A stretch of DNA of 64,000 bases from an uncultured Pseudomonadales bacterium (GTDB lineage Bacteria > Pseudomonadota > Gammaproteobacteria > Pseudomonadales > Pseudohongiellaceae), in NCBI GenBank assembly GCA_947259995.1, contig CAMYOK010000006.1, forward strand, positions 1 to 64,000, written 5' to 3'. The position numbers and the translations under genes were made by a program. Below, piece after piece: positions 53,513 through 62,209 of this stretch (the first letter of the stretch is position 1; the number at the start of each line of letters is the position of its first letter). Under the pieces are notes generated by a model, which made no database searches, was not told the origin of the DNA, and worked only from the letters and a program-made list of their open reading frames with translations.

Positions 53513-54565
53513 TCAATCCTGATTCGTCGGGGTTGAGCGGGTCCAATCCTTCGAATACCAAAAATAACGATTCGTGCCACGCATTGGCGCCGTGCATAGA
53601 TAGCGGAAGCGTCGCGAGTTAAAGGTCTGCTCGGTGCTAATGTGGACCAAGCCCTGATCCTGATCTAGCCAGTCCATGGTCATGGCTTGGCCGCCGGCGT
53701 AGCAGCCAATCTGCCTGAAATTGAAATCACCGGCTCCAAACTGCAGCGTCACCGATGGGTTGCGCTCGTCGGTCATCTGGTTTTCTGGGTCTACCTCTAC
53801 CAGGTTGAATGCCAGTGTCTGCACTTTTTGCTTAAAGTCGTTCAGATCGGTATAGCTGCCCCCAAACGGGAAGCGTGGTAGGGCGAGGAAGTCCGAATCG
53901 AATCCGATAGCGCCCGATTGCTGGCCAAGCCCCATGAAGCCAAGGGAGTCGAGCATTGCCTTATTGGCTAGATCGTACTCGCCATAGGGGTAGGCGATAA
54001 ACTTATGGTCTTGCCCAGTCTCGCGCGCGATACGAGCTTGGGCGCGCAGCAGCTCCTCACGCAGACGCGTGTCTCTGGCATTTTGGTCTTCGCCTTGTTC
54101 AGCATCGACCATATGGGGGTGATTCTCCATATGATTAGCAATAGTCACGCCAGCGTCGGATAAAGTCTTCACTTGTTCCCACGTCATATAGCCATTCATT
54201 CGATCGTTCAGCGGTTGGGTGTTGATAAACACGGTAAACGGAAAGCCAAATTCTTGCAGGATCGGAAAGGCAGTATCGAATATCGAGATATAGCCGTCAT
54301 CGAAGGTGATGGCCATGGTCTTATCCGGAATCTGTTGGCGTGCTTGTAATGCTGTCAGTAGCTCAGGTAAGGGCATCACCGTAAAGCCGTCATCGCGCAG
54401 ATGTTCTAAATGCGTACGAAAATCGCTTGGAGAGATACTGGTAGAGGCCGGGGTACTCTCGGAAACATGGTGATAAAGAGTAATCGTGGCGTGCTCACCA
54501 GCGAGACTGGCCATGCTCAGCGAGGCCAATGCGATTGCCGAGCTCATGCGGGAGATAAAATTCAT
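53513..54565 (-). CDS. Secreted polysaccharide deacetylase (CE4/NodB domain)
   Basis: A signal peptide (residues 1-22) precedes the NodB fold. TITLYHHVSE starts it, AITFDDGY (about 86-93) holds the metal/catalytic Asp pair, and ANHMENHPHM supplies the metal-binding His pair, followed by FIAYPYGEYD. These are all features of family 4 deacetylases, which remove N- or O-acetyl groups from glycans. A C-terminal extension of about 110 residues with two cysteines is not part of the domain. The substrate is unknown: peptidoglycan, or the EPS made by the upstream operon. It is divergent from fadB. Confidence 0.88.
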   Translation of the reverse strand: MNFISRMSSAIALASLSMASLAGEHATITLYHHVSESTPASTSISPSDFRTHLEHLRDDGFTVMPLPELLTALQARQQIPDKTMAITFDDGYISIFDTAFPILQEFGFPFTVFINTQPLNDRMNGYMTWEQVKTLSDAGVTIANHMENHPHMVDAEQGEDQNARDTRLREELLRAQARIARETGQDHKFIAYPYGEYDLANKAMLDSLGFMGLGQQSGAIGFDSDFLALPRFPFGGSYTDLNDFKQKVQTLAFNLVEVDPENQMTDERNPSVTLQFGAGDFNFRQIGCYAGGQAMTMDWLDQDQGLVHISTEQTFNSRRFRYLCTAPMRGTNRYFWYSKDWTRSTPTNQD

Positions 54566-54636
54566 AGCCTACCTGTGTGTTTATGAGGGACATTGACTAT
54601 AATGCAACGCTTGAGAGCACCGCAAGGGGGCGGGTC

Positions 54637-56808
54637 ATGACAGAACCAAAGGTTGAATCGACACAAATGTTTGCCGGCCAGGCGATCACGCTTAACAAGC
54701 TTGAGTCTGGCATTGTGCAGCTGATTTTTGATGCTCAAGATGCGCCGGTCAATAAGTTCGATCAAAGAACACTGACAGAACTCGGAAAGGTCATCAGCCT
54801 ACTCTGTGAGAAGGGCGCACGTGGCTTGATTTGCAGCAGCGCTAAACCGGCATTTATCGTTGGTGCTGATATTTCCGAATTCACTGCACTGTTTGAACTT
54901 CCTCGGGCTGAATTACTGCAATGGGTGCGCGCGAGTAATGCCTTATTCACGCGCTTAGAGTCGCTGAGTTTTCCCACGGTCAGTCTCATAAACGGGCATG
55001 CCCTTGGTGGCGGTTTAGAGTTTTGTTTAGCGACCGATTATCGAATTGCCAGTGGCGATGCTGTGCTCGGTTTTCCTGAAGTCAGCTTAGGGATTTGCCC
55101 TGGTTTTGGTGGCACCGTACGCGCGCCTCGTATCATGGAGCCAGAGGCAGCCTTGCAATGGCTAAGTGGCGGGCAATCGTTTGATGCGAACCAGGCGCTG
55201 TTATTGGGGGCAATCGATACCATTAGCGATCCTGAGTTTTTGTTTGCGGCCGCGGTCGAACAGATCGAGATGGCATTGGAGGCACCGCAGAGCCTTGCCG
55301 ATTTGCGCATGAGCAAGTCGGCGCCCGTATTCGATCAAGCCGACAATTGCAGCATACTGCTAGAGCCATTGCTTGCAGGCCTGAAGAAATCCAAAGACCC
55401 GCATAATCCCGCTCCAGCCAGAGTGTTACAGACATTGCAAAGCAGTTTGCTGCAAAGCCGTGATGAAGCCCTGCTGGCCGAGGCCGAAATGTTCGCCTCG
55501 CTCGCGCAGAGCGATGTGGCCAAGAGTCTTGTGGGCTTGTTTACCAATGACCAATGGCTGCGCGCCAAGAGCCGTAAGCTGGGCAAGCAGGCACAGCCTG
55601 TTGCCAGTGCGGGCATCTTAGGGGCGGGCATCATGGGGGGCGGCATCGCCTATCAGTGTGCGCTTAAACATGTACCAGTAGTGATGAAAGATATTGCGCA
55701 AGCCGGCTTAGATGCGGGCTCGGGTGAAGCCCAGCAATTGTTTGACAAACTCGTCGCGAAAGGGCGCCTGAGTGCAGACGCCGCTGCCCAGCAATTGGCG
55801 TTGATTAAGCCTTCGCTAAGCAACGACGATATCGCCCCAGTGGACATCGTGGTAGAAGCCGTTGTCGAGAACCCAAAGGTGAAGAAAGCGGTCTTGGCCG
55901 AAGTCGAAGCCCTCTTGGGAGAAAGCGCCATATTGACCTCGAATACTTCGACGATATCGATCACAGACTTAGCGAGCGCCTTGCAACATCCAGAGCGCTT
56001 CTGTGGCATGCACTTTTTCAACCCAGTGCCTTTGATGCCCTTGGTCGAAGTGATTCGCGCAGAGAAGAGCAGTGACGTGGCGGTCTCCACTACGGTGGCG
56101 TTCGCGTTGCAGTTGGGCAAGGTGCCCATCGTGGTAAACGACTGTCCTGGATTTTTAGTCAATCGAATTCTGTTTCCGTATTTTGGCGCATTCTCTGCAC
56201 TCATTCGTGATGGCGCCGACTATCGCAAGGTCGACGCCGTCATGGAGGCCTTTGGTTGGCCGATGGGGCCGGCTTATCTATTAGATGTCGTGGGCATGGA
56301 CACCGCGGTGCATGCTCAAGAGGTGATGGCACAGGGCTTTCCAGAACGCATGCGCTACGACTTTAAGAGTGCGATGGACATGTTCTTCGAGGCAGGCGAG
56401 CTAGGGCAAAAAACTGGCTCGGGTTTCTATCGTTATGAGCGTGGCGCAAACGGGCGACCACAGAAATTAGTGGACGAAGCAACTGTGCAACGTGTGCAAG
56501 CCTTGCAGCATTCGACACAAACGTTTAGTGATGAAGACATCATCGCTCGCCTCATGGTGGCTATGTGCTTAGAAACTGTGCGCTGCCTAGAAGACGGTAT
56601 AGTCGCAAGCCCGATCGAAGCCGATATGGGGTTGATTCTAGGCTTGGGCTTTCCCAAATTTCGCGGCGGTGCCTTGCGTTATATCGACACCATGGGGGCA
56701 GAGGTGTTCTGTGCCCTGGCCGATCGTTATGCAGCATTAGGCCCATTGTATGAAGTAACGCCAGGGCTTCGCGAGATGGCGAAGAATGGCGCAAAATTTT
56801 ATTCGTAA
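54637..56808 (+). CDS. fadB: Fatty acid oxidation complex alpha subunit FadB
   Basis: This bifunctional beta-oxidation enzyme has an N-terminal enoyl-CoA hydratase domain (NGHALGGGLEFCLATDYRIA, FPEVSLGICPGFGGT) and 3-hydroxyacyl-CoA dehydrogenase domains with the Rossmann motif GAGIMGGGIAYQCAL, TSNTSTISITDLA, FCGMHFFNPVPLMPLVEVI and NDCPGFLVNRILFPYF. The 723 residues match FadB. ATG 54637, preceded by AAGGGGG, is chosen. The FadA thiolase partner is not in the window, whereas fadB and fadA usually adjoin. Confidence 0.94.
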   Translation: MTEPKVESTQMFAGQAITLNKLESGIVQLIFDAQDAPVNKFDQRTLTELGKVISLLCEKGARGLICSSAKPAFIVGADISEFTALFELPRAELLQWVRASNALFTRLESLSFPTVSLINGHALGGGLEFCLATDYRIASGDAVLGFPEVSLGICPGFGGTVRAPRIMEPEAALQWLSGGQSFDANQALLLGAIDTISDPEFLFAAAVEQIEMALEAPQSLADLRMSKSAPVFDQADNCSILLEPLLAGLKKSKDPHNPAPARVLQTLQSSLLQSRDEALLAEAEMFASLAQSDVAKSLVGLFTNDQWLRAKSRKLGKQAQPVASAGILGAGIMGGGIAYQCALKHVPVVMKDIAQAGLDAGSGEAQQLFDKLVAKGRLSADAAAQQLALIKPSLSNDDIAPVDIVVEAVVENPKVKKAVLAEVEALLGESAILTSNTSTISITDLASALQHPERFCGMHFFNPVPLMPLVEVIRAEKSSDVAVSTTVAFALQLGKVPIVVNDCPGFLVNRILFPYFGAFSALIRDGADYRKVDAVMEAFGWPMGPAYLLDVVGMDTAVHAQEVMAQGFPERMRYDFKSAMDMFFEAGELGQKTGSGFYRYERGANGRPQKLVDEATVQRVQALQHSTQTFSDEDIIARLMVAMCLETVRCLEDGIVASPIEADMGLILGLGFPKFRGGALRYIDTMGAEVFCALADRYAALGPLYEVTPGLREMAKNGAKFYS

Positions 56809-56849
56809 TTTAATCGCTTCACTGTGATTAGAGTGTAGGAGAACACAGC

Positions 56850-57698
56850 GTGACAGTTAGAAATGAAACCCCAGAGCAGCGCCATGCACGCCTGTTGAAT
56901 CGCAGCCATAAAAACTTGCGCCGCGATGTTGGCAAGGCGATCGCCGATTACAATATGATCGAGGAAGGGGACTTGATCATGGTGTGTTTGTCTGGGGGCA
57001 AAGACTCCTACACGATGCTCGATATTCTGTTGAGTCTGCAAAAACACGCTCCCATCGATTTCAAACTGATCGCGGTGAACCTCGATCAGAAACAACCCGG
57101 TTTTCCTGAACACGTATTGCCAAAATATTTGCGTGAGCTTGGGGTCGACTATCACATTTTAGAGCAAGACACCTATTCGGTCGTGAAAGAGAAAGTACCC
57201 GAAGGCAAAACTTTTTGCGGGCTTTGTTCACGCTTGCGTCGTGGCAGCCTGTACACCTATGCGAAAAAAATCGGTGCGACTAAAATCGCGCTGGGCCATC
57301 ACCGCGAAGACATTGTCGAGACCTTGTTTCTCAATATGTTTTTTGGCGGCACTTTGAAGGCGATGCCACCGAAATTATTAAGCGATGATAAGCAAAATGT
57401 GTTGATACGCCCAATGGCCTATTGCAGCGAACAAGAGATAAGTCGGTACGCCAAATTCCGTGAGTTCCCGATCATCCCCTGCAATTTATGCGGCACGCAA
57501 GAGAATATGCAACGGCAAAATATCAAAGAGATGCTGGCGCAGTGGGACAAAGAATTTCCAGGGCGTGTGGAGAGTATCTTTCGCAGCATCACCAATGTGT
57601 CGGCTTCCCAGTTAGCCGATAGCAAATTGTTCCCCTTTAGCCAGCTGCGAGTCGCGCAAGATGAAGCCCCGAAGATCGATTATGTGAATGTGGGTTAA
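56850..57698 (+). CDS. ttcA: tRNA 2-thiocytidine(32) synthetase TtcA
   Basis: TtcA thiolates cytidine 32 of certain tRNAs. The PP-loop SGGKDS (48-53) binds ATP, and CxxC pairs at Cys123/126 and Cys211/214 hold the Fe-S cluster. The 282 residues fit the family. The start is GTG with GTAGGAGA upstream. It begins a run of small genes with tusA, itself a sulfur carrier for tRNA thiolation, which makes functional sense. Confidence 0.96.
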   Translation: MTVRNETPEQRHARLLNRSHKNLRRDVGKAIADYNMIEEGDLIMVCLSGGKDSYTMLDILLSLQKHAPIDFKLIAVNLDQKQPGFPEHVLPKYLRELGVDYHILEQDTYSVVKEKVPEGKTFCGLCSRLRRGSLYTYAKKIGATKIALGHHREDIVETLFLNMFFGGTLKAMPPKLLSDDKQNVLIRPMAYCSEQEISRYAKFREFPIIPCNLCGTQENMQRQNIKEMLAQWDKEFPGRVESIFRSITNVSASQLADSKLFPFSQLRVAQDEAPKIDYVNVG

Positions 57699-57704
57699 GC
57701 GATA

Positions 57705-57911
57705 ATGTTGATCCCTTATGATCAGTTAAGTGCCGAGACATTAACCGCAATACTAGAAGAATACGCTAGCCGTGAAGGCACCGAATACGGCGAAGTGGAT
57801 TATTCCTTAGCGGAAAAAGTGGCCATGTTGAGAGCGCAATTGTCACGCGGCGATATCGCGGTAAGTTTTGATACACAGACCGAGACTTGTACCCTGCAGA
57901 GTACTCGGTAA
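57705..57911 (+). CDS. yheU: UPF0270 (YheU-like) small protein
   Basis: The 68-residue protein matches the YheU family: it opens MLIPYDQLSAETLTAILEEY and continues SREGTEYGEVDYSLAEKV. The family has no firm function. It lies six bases after ttcA and 18 bases before tusA, probably in one operon. Confidence 0.85.
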   Translation: MLIPYDQLSAETLTAILEEYASREGTEYGEVDYSLAEKVAMLRAQLSRGDIAVSFDTQTETCTLQSTR

Positions 57912-57929
57912 ACAGTCTAAGAGATAAAT

Positions 57930-58184
57930 ATGAGTGAGACAGAACCCAACAGCGCTGTGCAAGTCGATGCGCAACTGGATGCCAGTGGCTTGTTTTGCCC
58001 GGAGCCAGTGATGATGTTGCACAATAAGATACGAGACATGGCGACAGGTGAGGTGTTAGAGGTCATTGCCACCGACCCATCGACGACGCGTGATGTGCCT
58101 AAATTTTGCATCTTCTTAGGGCATGAGTTGTTAGAGAAAAGCCAAGATGAACAACAGTTTCGCTATCTGATTCGTAAAGTCTAA
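57930..58184 (+). CDS. tusA: Sulfur carrier protein TusA
   Basis: TusA accepts sulfur as a persulfide on its conserved cysteine and passes it on for tRNA thiolation. The signature [15 protein letters not shown] holds Cys23, and the 84-residue length is typical. Its TAA stop overlaps the ATG of the exonuclease gene. Confidence 0.93.
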   Translation: MSETEPNSAVQVDAQLDASGLFCPEPVMMLHNKIRDMATGEVLEVIATDPSTTRDVPKFCIFLGHELLEKSQDEQQFRYLIRKV

Positions 58185-59152
58185 TGGCGCTCACTAGCTC
58201 AAAACCGTTCTATCTTGTGGATGCGTCCATCTATATTTTTCAGGCGTATTTTTCGCCCCATATGCAAGTGTGGGGTGAGGACGGGCGCGACCTCAGTGCC
58301 TTTCTTGGCTACGCACAATTTTTGCAGCGTTTTTTGCGCCAAACGCGGCCAGAGCAAGTCGCCGTCGCGTTTGATGAGAGCCTGTTCTGCGGCTTTCGCC
58401 ACAGCCTTTACCCGGCCTATAAATCCAACCGCGTGTTGCCAGAGCCAGACCTAGAGCGGCAGCTTACTGCCTGTGTGCAATTGACCAAGGCGATGGGAGT
58501 GTCCGGGTACGCAAGCCGTGTCTACGAAGCCGATGATATCATCGGCACGCTGGCGGCGCGCTATCGCAGTGCCCAGCGAGCCAGTGCAAATCAAACGCAA
58601 GAGTCAGCTGTGGCTATCGTGACGCGCGATAAAGATCTTGCGCAATTGCTGCGCGGTGAGCAAGATTTTGTCTGGGATTTCAGTGCGAGTCAGCGGCGCT
58701 TTGCCCCCGATATTGTGCGTCACTATGGGATTCGGCCAGAACAGTTTCCCGACTACTTGGGCTTGGTTGGCGATGCTGTGGACTGCATACCCGGAGTCCC
58801 CGGTGTAGGGCCTGTCGCAGCCTGTGCGTTGCTGCAACACTTTCAATCTTTGCCAGTGCTCTTTGAAAACTTAAACGATGTGGCGGGCCTGTCGTACCGC
58901 GGAGCAAAGAAGGGCGGTGCCCTATTACAGGAACATCAAGAGATCGCCATGTTGAGCAGGAAGTTGGCGACCATCGTCGAAGATGTGGATGACCCAGTGG
59001 AGGCGTTCTCCTGTTCGCAATCGACTTGCTGGCAATGGCAAGCCCCCGATATGACGCAAGTGCAGGAAATACTAGCGCAGCTGCAGCTGGACTCGATTGC
59101 ACAAGAGCGCTACATGAGCCTATTAGAACACTTAAGCCCTGAAACCCTATGA
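58184..59152 (+). CDS. 5'-3' exonuclease (Pol I N-domain-like)
   Basis: The 322 residues cover a full 5' nuclease: FYLVDASIYIFQAYF at the N-terminus with the first acidic site, VAFDESLFCGFRHSLYPAYK with its arch Arg/Lys residues, YEADDIIGTLAARY, VTRDKDLAQLL, and the helix-3-turn-helix YLGLVGDAVDCIPGVPGVGP. It lacks polymerase domains. It may correspond to the Xni/ExoIX role or act as a separate flap nuclease. It is coupled to tusA (TAATG) and to pdxB (ATGA). Confidence 0.9.
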   Translation: MALTSSKPFYLVDASIYIFQAYFSPHMQVWGEDGRDLSAFLGYAQFLQRFLRQTRPEQVAVAFDESLFCGFRHSLYPAYKSNRVLPEPDLERQLTACVQLTKAMGVSGYASRVYEADDIIGTLAARYRSAQRASANQTQESAVAIVTRDKDLAQLLRGEQDFVWDFSASQRRFAPDIVRHYGIRPEQFPDYLGLVGDAVDCIPGVPGVGPVAACALLQHFQSLPVLFENLNDVAGLSYRGAKKGGALLQEHQEIAMLSRKLATIVEDVDDPVEAFSCSQSTCWQWQAPDMTQVQEILAQLQLDSIAQERYMSLLEHLSPETL

Positions 59153-60303
59153 AAATACTCGCTGATGCCAATATTGTCGATGTGAGCGCCCTGTACGAGA
59201 AGCACGGCGATCTGCGATTGATGTCTGGGCGTGAAATAAAAGCCGCTGATGTCGCTGACGTCGATGCCTTGCTCGTGCGCTCGATCACGAAAGTGAATGA
59301 AGCCCTTTTAGCGGGCTCTAAGGTGCAATTTGTGGCAACGGCCACGAGTGGCACCGATCATTTCGATTGGCCATATTTAAACCAACACGGCATCGCGGCC
59401 GTGTCAGCGCCAGGGAGTAACGCCAATGCCGTGGTGGAGTTTTGCTTGGCCAGTTTTGCTGAGTTAATCGCACGGGGCAAACTGGCGCTGGCGGGGAAAA
59501 CTGTGGGCATTGTCGGTTATGGCAATGTGGGCAGTCGTCTGTATAAAGCGTTAAGCTCTCTGGGCTTACAGTGTAAAGTCTGTGATCCGTTTGTGGCGCA
59601 GCACGGTGGCGATATCCAATTTTGCTCTTTAGATGAAGTACTGACTTGCTCGATCATCAGTCTCCACACGCCTTTAACCACTACTGGCCCGCACCCGACT
59701 TACCACATGCTCGATGCGCGGCGTATCGAGGCGCTGCCGCCCGGCACTTTGCTAGTCAATGCTGGGCGCGGCGAACTGCTCGATGGCACCGCGCTGCGCC
59801 GACGCTTAGCGCGCGCTGCTGACCTTACGACGATCATCGATTGTTGGGAAAATGAGCCGACGATCGACCAGGAGCTCTTAGCATTGGTTGATATCGGCAC
59901 GCCCCATATCGCCGGTTATAGTATTGAGGCTAAACGCAGTGCGAGTGCCCGCAATTACGCAGCGTTTCTAAAGCATTTTGGGCTGAATGAAGGCGTGCAA
60001 GACAGTGCGGGTTTAGAGGCTGTTGAGGTGATGCAAGTTGCTGCTAGCAGCGCCAGTGCACCGTTGGCGTTATTGGCGGCTGTATTGCGAGAAGTGTTTG
60101 GGGTGCGTGACATCGACGCCGCTTTGCGCGCCGCTCATGCTGGCAGCAGCGCTGCGGTGTTTGACCGCATTCGCAAAGAGATAAGCCAGCGCCGCGAGTT
60201 TGCGCACTTTCAGTTGAGCTTGCAGCGATGGAGTGATGCACAGCGTACGCCCGTATTGCTGCGACAATTACGGGCGTTAGGCTTTAAGCTGCAAGAGCAG
60301 TGA
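59149..60303 (+). CDS. pdxB: Erythronate-4-phosphate dehydrogenase PdxB
   Basis: PdxB catalyses an early step of pyridoxal phosphate synthesis. It begins MKILADANI and has LLVRSITKVNEALL, TSGTDHFDWPYLN, a Rossmann motif VGIVGYGNVGSRLY, NAGRGELLDGTAL and TPHIAGYSIEAK, which together separate PdxB from other D-2-hydroxyacid dehydrogenases. The 384 residues include the C-terminal dimerisation domain. Its start overlaps the exonuclease stop, and it is convergent with alaA. Confidence 0.95.
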   Translation: MKILADANIVDVSALYEKHGDLRLMSGREIKAADVADVDALLVRSITKVNEALLAGSKVQFVATATSGTDHFDWPYLNQHGIAAVSAPGSNANAVVEFCLASFAELIARGKLALAGKTVGIVGYGNVGSRLYKALSSLGLQCKVCDPFVAQHGGDIQFCSLDEVLTCSIISLHTPLTTTGPHPTYHMLDARRIEALPPGTLLVNAGRGELLDGTALRRRLARAADLTTIIDCWENEPTIDQELLALVDIGTPHIAGYSIEAKRSASARNYAAFLKHFGLNEGVQDSAGLEAVEVMQVAASSASAPLALLAAVLREVFGVRDIDAALRAAHAGSSAAVFDRIRKEISQRREFAHFQLSLQRWSDAQRTPVLLRQLRALGFKLQEQ

Positions 60304-60308
60304 CGCGC

Positions 60309-61523
60309 CTAAAATTTGGCGCGCCGCAGAAAGGAGTCGATCTTGCCAATGGCCTGTTGCAAGACATCGACGGTAGGCAGAAACACGATGCGGAAGTGGC
60401 TGCTGTTCTCGACATTAAACGCGCTGCCTTGCACCAAAAGAATTTTCTCTTTCTCTAATAAGTCGAACACGAATTTTGCGTCGTCTTTTACTGGGTAAAC
60501 AGCTGGATCGAGTTTTGGGAACATATAAATAGCGCCCTTGGGTTTCACACAGCTTACCCCAGGGATTTGTGTGATGAGGTTCCACGCGATGTCTCGTTGT
60601 TCGCGCAAACGCCCGCCTGGCAAGATTAATTCGTTGATGCTTTGATAACCCCCGAGTGCAGTCTGCACGGCAAACTGCGCGGGTACGTTCGCACACAGGC
60701 GCATGTTCGAAAGAATTTCCAAACCTTCGATGTAATCCACAGCGTTGTCTTTGGCGCCACTTAAGATCATCCAGCCGGAACGAAAGCCAGCGAGGCGATA
60801 AGACTTTGACAGCCCATTGAATGTGGCGATCAGCAAATCCTCGCAAAGCGACGCGATCGGGATATGCTTGGCATCGTCATAAAGAATTTTGCTATAGATC
60901 TCGTCGGAGAAAATGATCAATTGGTGTTTGCGCGCCACACGGATTATTTCTTCGAGCAACTCTTGGCTATACACGGCGCCAGTTGGATTATTCGGGTTGA
61001 TAATCACGATGGCTTTGGTGTTTTTGCTGATTTTGGCTTCTATGTCCTTAATGTCTGGAAACCAATCTGCCTGCTCATCGCAGACATAGTGTACGGGAGT
61101 ACCGCCACCGAGGCTTACCGCCGCCGTCCACAGCGGATAGTCGGGCGCAGGTATCAGTACCTCGTCTCCATTGTTGAGCAGCGCTTGCATCGCCATCACG
61201 ATCAGTTCGCTGACGCCATTGCCTAGGTAAATGTCGTCGATATCGACATTATCGATGCCGATTTGCTGGCACTCTTGCATGATGGCTTTGCGGGCAGAGA
61301 ACAGGCCTTTGGAATCACAGTAACCCTGGGCGTTGGAGAGATTACGGATGACATCTTGGATGATTTCTTCGGGTGCCTCAAAACCAAAAGGGGCAGGGTT
61401 ACCGATATTCAATTTGAGAATACGGTGGCCTTCCTCTTCTAGGCGTTTGGCTTCCTCTAGGATTGGCCCACGGATGTCATAACAGACCTGATTCAGTTTG
61501 TCGGACTGCTTAATCTTCTTCAT
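60309..61523 (-). CDS. alaA: Alanine aminotransferase AlaA
   Basis: This is a class I PLP aminotransferase of 404 residues, close in length and wording to E. coli AlaA, which makes alanine from pyruvate and glutamate. NIGNPAPFGFEAP (39-51), IINPNNPTGAVYS, FSDEIYSKILYD and the Schiff-base motif NGLSKSYRLAGFRSGW with Lys240 are present. It is divergent from msrB; 148 bases separate them. Confidence 0.93.
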   Translation of the reverse strand: MKKIKQSDKLNQVCYDIRGPILEEAKRLEEEGHRILKLNIGNPAPFGFEAPEEIIQDVIRNLSNAQGYCDSKGLFSARKAIMQECQQIGIDNVDIDDIYLGNGVSELIVMAMQALLNNGDEVLIPAPDYPLWTAAVSLGGGTPVHYVCDEQADWFPDIKDIEAKISKNTKAIVIINPNNPTGAVYSQELLEEIIRVARKHQLIIFSDEIYSKILYDDAKHIPIASLCEDLLIATFNGLSKSYRLAGFRSGWMILSGAKDNAVDYIEGLEILSNMRLCANVPAQFAVQTALGGYQSINELILPGGRLREQRDIAWNLITQIPGVSCVKPKGAIYMFPKLDPAVYPVKDDAKFVFDLLEKEKILLVQGSAFNVENSSHFRIVFLPTVDVLQQAIGKIDSFLRRAKF

Positions 61524-61671
61524 TGCATTGCTTCTCTGCTGCCGCCATATCAGGAAAACTGATGGCGTGTGGTAGTCTATGGGGCATAACGTGGGCTATT
61601 GTAACCACATGCAAGAAAAATGACAGCGGTCAGTCAAACCGAATTACAGCGATACACAGGAGAGTTAAACG

Positions 61672-62088
61672 ATGAGTAAAGCTAAGACTGCGGGCCCAGA
61701 GGTGCGCATTAAGAGCGATGCAGAGCTGCGCAGTGAACTGGGTGCCGAGGGTTATCATATTGTGCGTGAGAAGGGCACAGAGCGCGCCTTTACCGGCAAA
61801 TATTGGGATGAAAAAGCGCCAGGGCTGTACCGCTGTTCAGTTTGTTCCAACCCTTTGTTTTCATCCGCGACCAAATATGACTCGGGCAGTGGTTGGCCCA
61901 GCTACTATGAGCCAGTCGCGCAAGAAAACGTGATTACCGAAACCGACAAGACCCACGGTATGGTCAGAACAGAAGTCTTATGCTCGTTCTGCGAAGCCCA
62001 CCTAGGCCATGTCTTCCCCGATGGCCCAGAGCCCACAGGCCTAAGATACTGTATTAATTCAGCATCGCTGCAATTGGAAAAGGAATAA
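61672..62088 (+). CDS. msrB: Peptide-methionine (R)-S-oxide reductase MsrB
   Basis: MsrB repairs oxidised methionine. Zinc-binding pairs Cys55/58 and Cys104/107, the [11 protein letters not shown] motif and the catalytic Cys127 in RYCINSASL are all there, within 138 residues. No MsrA domain is fused. AGGAGAG precedes the ATG. Confidence 0.96.
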   Translation: MSKAKTAGPEVRIKSDAELRSELGAEGYHIVREKGTERAFTGKYWDEKAPGLYRCSVCSNPLFSSATKYDSGSGWPSYYEPVAQENVITETDKTHGMVRTEVLCSFCEAHLGHVFPDGPEPTGLRYCINSASLQLEKE

Positions 62089-62108
62089 CATCGAACAGAT
62101 CCTCCGAT

Positions 62109-62177
62109 GTGGAGGCCCTGCCCGCGATTAAATCTAGCTCCGTGGTAAAAAATCGCGGGCAAGGCCCGCCCCCACAG
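62109..62177. repeat. Diverged REP pair
   Basis: A shortened plus-oriented arm (62109-62129) and a minus-oriented arm with small changes (62153-62177) stand 20 bases after msrB. The spacer keeps only part of the usual sequence (GTGGTAA). It is an older copy of the 70-bp composite. Confidence 0.82.
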
Positions 62178-62209
62178 GCAGTGGTTTTAATTAGTACAGG
62201 GGGGAGGGG

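Noticed and set aside
58680..59354. Open frame of 224 codons antisense to the exonuclease and pdxB
   Set aside because: It crosses the border of two well-supported plus-strand genes and has low-complexity Ser/Arg/His-rich content.
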